A stretch of 64,000 nucleotides of DNA from Agrypnia vestita. Lineage: Eukaryota > Arthropoda > Insecta > Trichoptera > Phryganeidae. The notes under the pieces were generated by a model. The model had not been told where the DNA came from and searched no databases. It worked only from the letters and a program-made list of their open reading frames with translations. Where the stretch lies: positions 248,001-312,000 of the forward strand of contig JADDOH010000480.1 in the NCBI GenBank assembly GCA_016648135.1, read 5' to 3'. Made by a program: the position numbers and the translations under genes. Below, in pieces: positions 23,364-33,400 of this stretch (within the stretch, counting starts at the first letter, position 1; every line of letters begins with the position of its first letter).

Positions 23364-24681
23364 CCGTATTCCGAAAATAGCAATATTGGGATCTTAAGAT
23401 TCTTATCCCAGCACTTAATAGACGAAAATAAAAATCAAAAATAAATGAGACGTAGTTGTATTGCCTGCCCAACATAACTTGGCGTGCGGCATGATTGGAA
23501 CTAAAACCCGCCCTGCCCGCACCCGGCGGTAACCCCTCGCCCTGTAATTCAGTACAATTTTGTATTTGCTCGGGAGCTGTGACATCTCGATTACCAATAT
23601 ACACTGAATTATAAAACAACCAAAACAGTCCGCGGTGATGCGAGAACAATTGCCAATGAAGTATTAAAGTTTTGCGAAGCTGAAAAAGCAAATAATGGAC
23701 CGATATTATCGTCTGACAGTTTGACAGATAGAGCGGCCGCCGCGGAGCGCGCTGTTACCCGACCAAATTTATATTGAAGACTTTGACACTGGTCACCGGA
23801 CATTCAGTACATTATGTATTGTGTAATAAATTTACAACCTGGCAACTTCTGTTTCGCGACAGGGGCGCCCTCCCTCGCACGCCAAGTTATAGTGGTGACA
23901 CTCTACGTCGGTGTTCGTCGTACTCATATAAGGAGATTTGTATATTATCACATACATATCTCTCTCAAAGTAAATACCTTTGTTTGTGGTGTCCGATCTT
24001 TGCAATGCCTTTAAAAAAAGGATTAATTTCTTCGGTACCTTCTTATTAGCTTATAGTTTATAGAAAAAAGATTATTTCATATGCACAAATTAATTTCTTC
24101 TCCCATAACGTCCTGATGTAAAATTATGGCAAAATTGTCATTGTCGCATTCGACACGTATATGTATTTTGACGTTTGACGGATAGCCGTCATGTCTCGCG
24201 TCACATTGACGCGTTTTGTCCCTGTCTCTTAAGTATATTCCCCGTCCCGTCTATTTATTTACTTGTACTGTTAAAAAAATCTTTATATTCTGAGAATAGG
24301 AGGGAAAATAAATATGTTAATAATATTACACTATGCTATTATTAACTATGTATAACTATTAATAACTGAATATTAAATGTATAAGCTAATATAGGCGGCC
24401 CTCGTAGGCTTGATACTGGCTTCTCACACAGAGGGTTCCGGGCTCGATTACAGGTGAGGTCACAATTAATACATATGATATATTCAAGCCTGGGTGCTTT
24501 GTGTTGTGTTTCGCTACTGCAATTTGGCCTCTTGGCCTGTTGAAGCGCAAAACTAAAGAAAAAAATAAGAAAATAGAAACTGAAAGAAACAAACACCAAC
24601 GTATCGTTTATTTTTATTCTCATCTATTGAGTGTTGGGATAACAATCTTATGATCCCAATGTTGCTATTTTCAGAATACGG
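23364..24681. mobile_element. Non-autonomous DNA transposon, about 1.32 kb, with TIRs of about 80 bp
   Basis: 23364-23444 and 24605-24681 are inverted copies sharing CCGTATTCYGAAAATAGCAA, TTGGGATC and AATAGAYGARAATAAAAAT. Between them lie a short coding remnant (23622-23777) and a tRNA-like segment near 24395-24460 (GAGGGTTCCGGGCTCGATTA). No transposase catalytic domain remains. The element sits just upstream of the signal-peptide exon's GC-rich region. Confidence 0.75.
23622..23777 (+). pseudogene. Coding remnant resembling a transposon-linked helix-turn-helix N-terminal domain
   Basis: The 51-codon frame includes VRGDARTIANEVLKFCEAEK and GPILSSDSLTDRAAAAERAV, ending with TGA. Insects carry many copies of a transposon-associated domain of the form RG.AR.IANEV..FC..E, DRAAAATG.S..T..RI. 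The helix-turn-helix recognition part is lost here. Identification is by remembered pattern only. Confidence 0.45.
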
Positions 24682-25125
24682 TTGTGAGTTATTTTAATAT
24701 GTATTTCCAGTTGTCTGCTCAGTGACATCGCTAGGTAAAGTCCCGGCATATTTTTTAATGTCACCCTCACTGCTTTTTAACGCTCTTCTAATATTATTTA
24801 CGTGATATAAATTCCTTAAGTAAGATGTTAATGTTGCTAAGTAAGAAAAAATGACTTTTTTTTAAATGAACCCGCCCACGAATGGTTATTTTGGTGAATG
24901 CACTTAACAGCACCGTGGACAGCAGTGGCGTGCATCGCATACAAACAAAAACTGCGCATTAATAAAGATTGTGTGAAATAAATAATAAAACTGTTTCACA
25001 TACAACTTCATACCGACTATCAACGCTTCTTCTATTTTATTTGCATTGAATTTGTTTCTTGAACCTGTGAGAAAGTCACACTGAACAGAATATTTTCCTA
25101 CAGAAGACGTGTTATATTCGCCCTA
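24682..25125. other. Non-coding stretch
   Basis: Nothing recognised on either strand. Confidence 0.4.
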
Positions 25126-25351
25126 TTTTTACCAGTGATGGTTAACCGTTATTTTAACCGGTAATTTTCGATACAGATTTGGGATTTGTATCTGATTGTA
25201 TCGGTGATTGATAACTAAGATATAATTGTTGTTTAGTAACGATGGTTGCCCATCGAATTGCAAAAAATCAATTGTCAATCATCCACGCAATCAGATATAC
25301 ATCTCAAATAACGATTAGTGTTTCACCGGTTAAAATACCATCACCAATTTT
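25126..25351. repeat. Hairpin MITE, 226 bp
   Basis: Arms 25126-25200 and 25275-25351 pair with mismatches; shared blocks are TTTTACCAGTGATGG / CCATCACCAATTTTT, TTTTAACCGGT, and ATCTGATTG followed by a GTGATTGA/TGATTGA end. Non-coding. Confidence 0.8.
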
Positions 25352-25925
25352 TGTCTGCCGGGTTTTTGTAGTAAGCAGATAGAGTAAGTTTCGTACTACA
25401 GCATATTTCTTCGAAAGTCTTGTACAGAAACGACACAGTTACTAATTCCGTATGTCCTGACATACTAAATGTTTTATATGTATTCCAACGGTCAATTTGC
25501 TTCTTTGCTTGTTAAATGCCAACCTTTAGCGATCATCGGCTAATAGAGTTCGGCATTGTTTAAACGGATTATTACTTTTATTTCATTAGATTTCGTTAAC
25601 TACAATCAATAGTATCCATACCTATAAAACCCAATGTCTGTCTGTCTGTTCTCTATATAAATCTACACCGTTTCACAAAAGGACAGATTACGAATTTACG
25701 ACGACAAAAATATAAAATATGATTTTATTTGATATTCTGATCAGAAATGCTTATGAGGAGACAACTTAATTATCTTTCAGAAAAATAATAATTAGGATTA
25801 ATTGGGGTCGGGTGCTCATAGTATTTTATTTAGAAAAAAAACAATAAACAAAAAAAAATATTAAATATATCTATATTTTAAATTAGGGAGATATGTACAA
25901 AATATACAATTTTAATTTAAAAATT

Positions 25926-26160
25926 ATTCTACATCATCCGCATCATACGTATCATCATCATCAGACTCCTGATCACCATTACTATCATTTTCACTTCCGC
26001 AGAAAGTAGGCAGTCTAATCATACTTAATACAATTTCTTTGAATTTTTAAAATTTTTTTTTTTGTTTTTTTTTTCGTTTATCTGTCACAATACGGTCCGA
26101 GGATACCAGCATCCAATTAAATATATCACTGTTAGCATTTTTAGCGAAATTTGAAATTTA
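25926..26160 (-). pseudogene. Coding-like remnant with an acidic C-terminus
   Basis: The minus strand reads ANSDIFNWMLVSSDRIVTDK and a lysine-rich run, an in-frame TAA, then FKEIVLSMIRLPTFCGSEND, SNGDQESDDDDTYDADDVE and a stop at 25926. The codon pattern, a lysine-rich patch and a strongly acidic end look like real protein sequence, but I do not recognise the family. The in-frame stop and the A-rich tract suggest a decayed transposon gene or processed pseudogene. A last exon of a live gene is less likely. Confidence 0.3.
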
Positions 26161-26241
26161 ATGAATATTATTATTATGAAATTTAAAATAAATTTAATTT
26201 TAATAAATATTATTATTAAGTTCTGCGGGTTAACTATTTTT

Positions 26242-26749
26242 TACTCCCTTTATATTAACTCGTGGCTCTGCTTGCTTGCTCGCCGGCTTGCCGTCGAAAA
26301 AACTTTGGATCGATTTTTAACTCTTTTCCCGTGATCCAATCGAGCTGAAACTTGGCAAGTAGACTCGTGGCGACTACCAAGAAGATCTGTCAAATTTTCG
26401 TTAAAAAAATTAATAATAATAGTATAATTTCGAATTTTTAGAAATTTTATTGGTTTTTTCAAATTGGAATCATTAGAAAAGTTTGATTACTAGCAAAGGC
26501 GGCCCGAAAACGTCGCGGAATATTTTCTAAATTTGAATTACTCCGTCGGTATACATAATAGGTACTTCACTACGAATGTCAAAAATCTAAATTGACTGAC
26601 AAATGTTTTTAGAATTTAATCTTCAAAGCATGAAGTGTCTTATCAAAGCTCAAAACATCTGACATTTTAGAAATATATTAAATTACTGTAAGTTTAGTGT
26701 TATGTTTTAATTCGTCTTTAATTGTTGTTATATTTTACAAAGGGAGTAT
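26242..26749 (-). repeat. TACTCCC-ended MITE, copy in reverse orientation with an internal addition
   Basis: Begins TTACTCCCTTTATATTAACT and ends AAAGGGAGTA. 26242-26460 matches the reverse complement of 54039-54329, including GATCCAATCGAGCTGAAACT and AACTCTTTTCCCGTGAT. About 240 bp (26497-26735) has no counterpart in the other copy and is probably an insertion. Confidence 0.75.
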
Positions 26750-26867
26750 AATAAAAACTTCGTTTTTATGGATTACTTTTTTAAGTGTTACAGCTGTTTT
26801 AGCTTGCAAGGCCATTATCAAACAGTGGAAAAACCACGTACAAACGACTTATTTAATAAATTTTATC

Positions 26868-27655
26868 AAAATTTGGGTCAAGTCGGACAAGTGGTGTAGA
26901 TTTGTACAGAAAATGTATCAGGAGGAGAGAAAGGGGTAAAGGTGGATGGGGGAAATGTCGCCTATCTACTATCACCCGCCGGGTCCTTAAGAATAAGTAT
27001 GCAAAATTTGAGTCTTATCGGTCAAAAGATACAGATTTTGATTGAAAATATATCACAGGGAGGAGAAGGGCTAAAAGGGGAGGGAGAAATGTCACCTATG
27101 TAACCCGCCGGGTCCTTAAGAATAAGTATGCAAAATTTGAGTCTTATCGGTCAAAAGATACAGATTTTGATTGAAAATATATCACGGGAGGAGAAGGGCT
27201 AAAAGGGGAGGGAGAAATGTCACCTATGTAACCCGCCGGGTCCTTAAGAATAAGTATGCAGAATTTGAGTCTTATCGGTCAAAAGATACAGATTTTGATT
27301 GAAAATATATCACGGGAGGAGAAGGGCTAAAAGGGGAGGGAGAAATGTCACCTATGTAACCCGCCGGGTCCTTAAGAATAAGTATGCAAAATTTGAGTCT
27401 GATCGGTCGAAAGGTACAGATTTTGATTGAAAATATATCAGCGGTGGGGAGGTAAAGGGGAGGGGGAAGTGTCACCTATGTTACCCGCCGGGTCCTAAAG
27501 AATAAGTTTGCAAATTTTGAGTCTGATTGGTCGAACGATACAAATATGCATTGAAAATATGTGAGTTGTGGGAAGTAAGTTTCCAAATTTTGAGTCCGAT
27601 CATATGAACGGTACAGATTTGCATTGAAAATGTATCAGAGGAAGAGGAAGGGGTA
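26868..27655 (+). repeat. Left arm of a large foldback: tandem array of a ~128-bp unit
   Basis: The sequence CCCGCCGGGTCCTTAAGAAT recurs with GGGTCC at 26981, 27110, 27238, 27366 and 27490, spacing 129, 128, 128 and 124 bp. Diverged partial units lie at both ends. Each unit also holds a TTTGAGTCTTATCGGTCAAA block, a GATTGAAAATATATCA block and a purine-rich GGGGAGGGAGAAATGTCACC segment. The open frames across it are repeats, not genes. Confidence 0.9.
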
Positions 27656-27861
27656 AGAGTTACATAATTAATCTGTTAATGCAGATTAAGTGTGTAACTT
27701 AATTAATGCATTTATATTTCCTTTTAATATGTCTTTACGCCATACAGTGCATGACAATGAAATGTCCTTATTTAAAATTCAGGTAAATCTTTTTTCCTGG
27801 AATTGACTGGAGTATAATGAAGCTGATATGAGGCTATTTTTCAAGGAAATCAGGCAATGGG

Positions 27862-28420
27862 AGGAAGCATTAGATTTTCGATAGAGATGAGCGTGTAATA
27901 AAATTAGTTTTAAAAAATCGTTTCACATCTGCATCAAACATATCCGCCGAACTGCAGGAATTAAATTCCACGCATGTGAGTGTTCGTACCATTCAAAGAA
28001 ATAATGAAATGGGGTTTAGTGCGTTGAGACCGACAAAAAAGCCTCTTTTGACTAAGAAAATGAAAAAAAAAAACAGACTAGGGTTGGCCCTTGAAAGATG
28101 CGACTGGACTTCGAATGATTGTTGTAGGGCTTTCAGATAAATCAAAATTCAATTTGATTAGATCGAATGGGAAGATTACAGTACGTCGTTGAAAAGGTGA
28201 ACCATATAGTGACGAATGTATACTCCTAACGGCTAAGCATTCTCCGTATGTGATTATGGCGTGGGTTTTCTTGAGCTTGTCCAAGGCATTATGTACATCG
28301 AAAAGTAGAAAAGTACAAAATTAAAAAACAGTGTTTTGCCAACGATCGAGGTTCTAACATAGCATATTTCAAGATGATTTGCAAGACCTTGCCACCGAGC
28401 GTGCGCTGTGAGTTGTATTC
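27862..28420 (+). pseudogene. Tc1-like transposase remnant in the loop of the foldback
   Basis: Shifting frames give DFRDERVIKLVLKNRFTSAS, ELNSTHVSVRTIQRN, GFSALRPTKKPLLTKKMKKK, then LSDKSKFNLIRSNGKITVRR and a degenerate SPYVMAWVF segment. The order (HTH, R..KKPLLTK..K, SDESKFNL..SDG..YVRR, V.VWG) is that of Tc1/mariner-superfamily transposases. The conserved glutamate after SD is lysine here and several frameshifts occur, so it is dead. Confidence 0.75.
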
Positions 28421-28884
28421 TTTATTTTGCTTAGTTCAATTGGTATTTTTTGTTTACTGATTTCAATAGTATTAGATTCTAATAAGAATATTTTTTCAGA
28501 TCACTGATTATAAAAAATCTTTGGGGATTAAGTCTGTCACACGGTCGGGGAATTAAATATAATCAAAAATCGATTTAAATATAATCTAAAATCTATGGGC
28601 TATCATGAAGAGGAAAATGAAAGAGAAACCTATTAAAAGTACTATCGATTTACAAACTCTTATTACGGGTATATGGGACAATGAAATATAATTAAATTTA
28701 TTGAAAGATTTATATTTATCAAAGAATTTCAGTTGTTATAAAAGCCAAGGTTGAACAACAAAATACTGATTTTTTTATTTTAATTATTATATTGAGGGTA
28801 GAAAACCAAAAGGGCGTTAGTGATTATTTCGAACTTTACACAAGAGCAAAATAATGTTTTGTCAATACATAATTATTTTATTAA

Positions 28885-29490
28885 TGTCTGTCTGTCTGTC
28901 TGTTCTCTATACAAATCTACACTGTTTATCTGATCTCATCCAAATTTTGCAGACTTCTTTAGGACCCTTCGGGTAACATAGGCACCATTTCCCCCCTCCC
29001 CCCATCAACTGATATATTTTCCATGAAAATCTGTACCGTTTGACCGATCTGACTCAAATTTTGCGACTCATATTCTTAAGAAGTCGGCGGGTAACATAGG
29101 TGACAATTTCCTCTCCCCCACCCCTCAATGCCTCATCTGTCTTTCACCCATGCATATCTGTACCGTTCGACCGATCTGATCCAAATTTTGTACATTTATT
29201 CTTTAGGACCCAGCAAATAAAAATAAGTATCATTTCCTCTCTCCTGCTTTACACCTCCCCCTGATATATTTTACATGCAAATGTGTACCCATATTTTGCA
29301 TACTATTTCTTTAGGATCTGTCTGGTAACATAGGTGACATTTCCCCCTCGCCACTTACGCCACCACTACCCTGATATATTTTCTTTTCAAATCTACGCCG
29401 TTTTTCCGTTCTGACTAAAATTTTGCATACTTATTCTTTAAGACCCGGCGGCTAATATAGATAATATTTCCTTCCTCCCCCTTTATTCTA
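28885..29490 (-). repeat. Right arm of the large foldback: inverted array of the ~120-bp unit
   Basis: Reverse complement of the 26868-27655 units, about five diverged copies (for example ACCGATCTGACTCAAATTTT, TCGGCGGGTAACATAGGTGA), spaced 110-125 bp. It begins at its inner edge with (TGTC)4 then TTCTCTATACAAATCTACAC. A solitary start of the same sequence occurs at 25638-25690. Confidence 0.85.
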
Positions 29491-29962
29491 TGCCTAAATT
29501 CTTACAATGCAAATGAAATTACCCATACACTGAAGACAGTAAATCATTTTGGGTTATTCATTTTAAATTCATTACGGGGGTCATACTATTCATTGAAACA
29601 AATTTTATTTATAATTTATTTATTCTAGGATGCTTTACATACCCACTTCGTTACATACATAATATATCCATAAATCACATACTCGAGTAACTTAAAATAT
29701 CGCACAGTCCTTTTTCCTCAACATAAATATTACCAATCATATATCTACAAAACATTAATCATTTTACAATAGAAGCACTGTAAATGTAACACCCATATAA
29801 TACATCATTTTTACTAAACATATAATAATCCCAATAATACATGTGACTTTATACATATTAGTGGAAGCAGATTTGGCGTCAGTGCATTTATATAAGAGTT
29901 ACAAATAATATATGTATGAAAATTAATATTCTCACATTGATAATGATTGGAAATAATATTAA

Positions 29963-30249
29963 ATAAAATACATTCTTTAACTAACTTTGATTAACACGCG
30001 CACATATGATTAAGAGTTATTATTGTTTCACTACTAGTTTCGGAGAGGAAGTAAAAAAAATTTTCACTATTCGAGGGAAAGAACAGAACTTCCCATCAGC
30101 AGGTGTAAATGATAACTTATATTAAAAAATAAAAAGAGTTATCATTTGCAACTGTTAATGGGAAGTTTTGTTTTTCCCGAAACTATATAGTAGTAAAACA
30201 ATAACTCTTGTATGTGTGTTATACAAAGTTAGTTAAATAATATATTTTA
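29963..30249. repeat. Hairpin MITE, about 287 bp
   Basis: Arms share TTTAACTAACTTTG, AACACRCRCA, AAGAGTTATTRTTTYACTACT, AACTTCCCATYARCAG and AAATGATAACT in inverted order around an AT-rich centre. Non-coding. Confidence 0.8.
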
Positions 30250-31234
30250 ATTTAATTAAAACTTTAAACCGCAAAGTAACTGCCAAATCAATTAATGGAA
30301 ATAATGTTTCCTAAAATCTGTACTTACATACATTGAAGAATCCAAGGCCCAAGGATGTAAACATGCATAAAGAAAAAAAGGTTTTCTGATCCTGCTTTTG
30401 TGCACTTTTGAATTTTTTTAGTTTAGTATACCTATTTTTATTTTTTAGAATTGTCAGTTATGGCCATTATAAACATTTGTTCTGGACAGGTAGCTTTTTG
30501 ACAGTTTAATTTCAAAAAATGTCAGCTGAACAGAAAAAATATATAATTTATAATAACCGAAACAGTGACTGAAACATCTCGTGCACATTATGAAATCATT
30601 GTATTTTTTAAATAAACTTATTTTTAGTTCAAACTAGCGTGTGTATTGGTTTTCTTTTATATTTTTTGCAAGTTCTGGATCAGCATAACATTTGGATCGG
30701 AAACTAGATATGTATGTACAAGAAGACAATGTTTTTAAGCTGCAGATAATGTCAGAAAAGTAGCCTTATCTTTCATTTATAAGGGTGTTTCCAAAATGAA
30801 TAAATTCCTACCATTTTTGAAGTGCTATAACAATTTGTTTGAAATAAGACATTAATGTACATGTATGAATATTTATAATTAATTTTAGGGAATTATAATA
30901 TAAAAAATTAATCCCTTACTTATCATACCTTCTTTAATGTTTAGGTTTGATTGTAATACAGTATTGATTTATTAAATTAAACTTTGTACCAGAAGATGAA
31001 GAAAACACATTCAGATTTTCTGTGCTGTACGGGATTTAAATACTGTAAAAAACATTTAGTTTTATTTCAGAATAAATAAATTAACTTGCTTAAAAATAAC
31101 CTGAAGGTTGAATATTTTGAAATATCTAAATGTAATAAACTGCAAAATCAATTCATGGTCCTGAATTTGAAAAATCTTCAAAGTAAAATCTAAAGAAGAA
31201 GCCTGTAAAACTGAAAAAAAAAACATTTTAAAGA
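30250..31234. other. Non-coding stretch; right part duplicated beyond the Penelope element
   Basis: 30960-31230 is a diverged duplicate of about 33560-33820 (TACTGTAAAAAACATTTAGT-TTTATTTCAGAATAAAT and AAAACATTTTAAAGAT landmarks). No gene seen. Confidence 0.5.
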
Positions 31235-31239
31235 TCTTC

Positions 31240-31620
31240 CGGTTTGTGTCTTCTGGGGTATTTTGCCGTGTTATTACGACCTTTCCGGCCGATGCTTCAG
31301 ATCCAATTGCAGGATCCATTATCAGGGCTTATGTATTATTGTGTGTTGGTGTTGTGGTTAAGTATTAGTTTGCAATACAGTGTCGAAAGCAGGTTGAGAA
31401 CGTTGTCAGTGTTGTGTTAAGTATTGGCTCGCAATACTGTGTCGAAAGCTTGGTGTTGTGTGTATGTTTTATCGATAGTCAGTATATCTGTTCACTATCT
31501 CTGCAGGAACTGCGAAGAGATTGACTTTGAAGTGCTGGATACCATGATGTTTTTAATTTGAGACCATCATCTCTATTAATATTTATCGGGTGTTTGTAGA
31601 TTTCGAATGCTTCCTTGTTT
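31240..31620 (-). repeat. Inverted pseudo-LTR of the Penelope-like element
   Basis: The reverse complement matches 33013-33390: GAAATCTACAAACACCCGAT, TAATAGAGATGATGGTCTCA, CAAGCTTTCGACAC, CCGGAAAGGTCGTAATAAC. It carries an extra near-repeat of the TTTCGACACTGTATTGC segment. Confidence 0.85.
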
Positions 31621-32775
31621 CCTTTGGATAGCAGCACATATAAAAAGATCAAGAAGAATCCAACAGATAAAATCGACAGAAGAACTAGGGAGCTGGTCAA
31701 AGCTTCTAGTATTCCGACCGATTTGCATTTCAGACTATTTGTGCAAGCATCAAAAACACCAGCAATATATGGGCTGCCAAAAATCCCTAAGGATGGTGTA
31801 TCACTAAGACCAGTAGTGAGCGCAACAGGAGAGCCGACATACAAGCTGTCACAACATTTGGGCGGTCTCCTACAGACGCAAACGGGTAAGACGTCCTCAT
31901 GGGTGAAAGACTCGGCACTTTGTCAAGATGTTAAAAGAATTAAAGTCTGAAAGGGGCGATATACTAGTCAATTTTGAAGTCATATCCCTCCTCACTAATT
32001 GCCTGTGGACGACGCTATGAGTCTGTTAGAAGAAATTTATGACGACATCTGGGCACTTTTTGAGTACTACCTGATGACTGGATACTTCTCTTTCCAAGGT
32101 GAGCTCTTCCAACAAGTGGAAGGCGTAGCAATGGATAATCCACTTTCCCCAGTGATGGCAAACTTTTTTATGGAGAAATTCTAAGAAACAGCACTGGACT
32201 AGCATCTTTTACTCCGAAGGTCTGGTGGAGATTCGTCGATGACGTGTTTGCAATCTGGCCACATGGGGAAGACAAACTAGATGACTTTTTGACACCTCAA
32301 TTCGCTACATAAGAACCTGAAGTTCACCATGAAGGTCGAGAGAGACAACATGCTGCCTTTTCTTGATGTTGAAATAAAAAAGAAAGCCGATGGAAGTTTC
32401 GGACACAGAGTCCATAGAAAGCCTACCCACACGAATCGCTATATACCTGCAAATTCCCACTATCACCCGGCACAAAAAAGAAGTCTTATCAATACTTTGG
32501 CCACGAGGGCAAAAAGGATGTGGCAAGACGTGTTTCTATAGGAAGAGATGACAACAGCGACGCACTGGAAGGCAAAGGTTACCAAAAGCGATAGATACAG
32601 CACATCACAAGAGCGAAATCTGATCACCCCGAAAAACGTACAGAACCTACCTGAGTGCAAAGGCATCGCCTTTCTACCTTTTGTTCAAAGCGTTATGAAC
32701 AGAATTGTTAGAGTTCTCAAGAAAGAGACATCAAGACAGTTTTTGGAACTAATTAAAAAATTAAGGACTTGTTGA
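31621..32775 (+). pseudogene. Penelope-like reverse transcriptase (degenerate)
   Basis: Ordered pieces: FPLDSSTYKKIKKNPTDKID, IPTDLHFRLF, KTPAIYGLPKIPKDGVSLRP, VVSATGEPTYKLSQHLGGLL, WVKDSALCQDVKRIKV, then GELFQQVEGVAMDNPLSPVM, WWRFVDDVFAIWPHGEDKL, LPFLDVEIKKKADGSFGH, HRKPTHTNRYIPANSHYHP. These match the Penelope RT motif series (YGLPKIHK, GVAMGSPLSPV, YVDD, LPFLDV, RKPTHTDRYL.A.SHHHP). The catalytic pair FVDD survives at 32232-32243. Frameshifts near 31950, 32000 and 32190 and stops break the frame. Confidence 0.85.
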
Positions 32776-33110
32776 GATCAGCGAAGGATAGAGATCACTT
32801 AGAAACAGACGGAGCATATAGACTCGACTGTCAAGACTGCGATAAAGTATATGTAGGACAAACGGCGCATACAATTTTCAAAAGGATTGACGAGCACAAA
32901 CGGGCGTGCAAACTAGGTCATCCAGGAAAATCAGCATAGGCTGAGCATTTTCTAGATACCGGCCATAATTTTGCATTCGAACCGAAAATCCTTGGAAAGC
33001 CTAAGAGTCACCATATGCGTCTTATCAAGGAAGCACTCGAAATCTACAAGCACCCGATAAATATTAATAGAGATGATGGTCTCAAATAAAAAACATCATG
33101 GTACCCGGCG
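32776..33110 (+). pseudogene. Penelope-like GIY-YIG endonuclease (degenerate)
   Basis: The frame reads DGAYRLDCQDCDKVYVGQTA, RIDEHKRACKLGHPGKSA, stop, AEHFLDTGHNFAF, RLIKEALEIYKHPININRDD and ends in KTSWYPAL. The GIY is AYR and the YIG is YVG. The domain cuts target DNA for insertion in intact elements; here an internal TAG and a second stop before KTSW disrupt it. Confidence 0.8.
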
Positions 33111-33400
33111 CTTCAAACTCAATCTCTTAGCAGTTCCCGCAGAGATAGTGATCCGACAATAGATAAAACATACACACAATACAAGACAACACATGACTCC
33201 TACACGGTGTTGCCACGTAATACATAAACACCAAGCTTTCGACACGGTATTGAAAGCCAATACTTAACCACAACACCAGCACTCACAATAACACACTGAT
33301 GATGAACCCTGCAATGGGATCCGAAACGTCGGCCAGAAAGGTCGTAATAACCCAGCATAATACCCCCAGAAAACCTAAACCAGAAGATTCTTAGGGGCCG

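Larger units (their letters stand above)
31235..33400 (+). mobile_element. Penelope-like retroelement, nearly full length, with inverted terminal copy
   Basis: 31240-31620 is an inverted copy of the element's own 3' end (33013-33390), the inverted pseudo-LTR arrangement known in Penelope-like elements. Between them runs the plus-strand reverse transcriptase and GIY-YIG coding region. The right terminus carries CCGAAACGTCGGCCAGAAAG, the usual family tail. The two end copies differ at many sites and by an internal segment in the left copy, so the insertion is old. Flanking DNA on both sides ends in AAAACATTTTAAAGAT-like sequence. Confidence 0.85.

Noticed and set aside
26981..27655. Regular repeats considered as a CRISPR array
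   Set aside because: Units are about 128 bp, contiguous without unique spacers, in a eukaryotic genome with spliced genes.
31479..31844. 121-codon minus-strand open frame
   Set aside because: Spans the inverted Penelope end and the antisense of the RT; its KHPININRDDGLK part is the duplicated GIY-YIG tail, not a separate gene.
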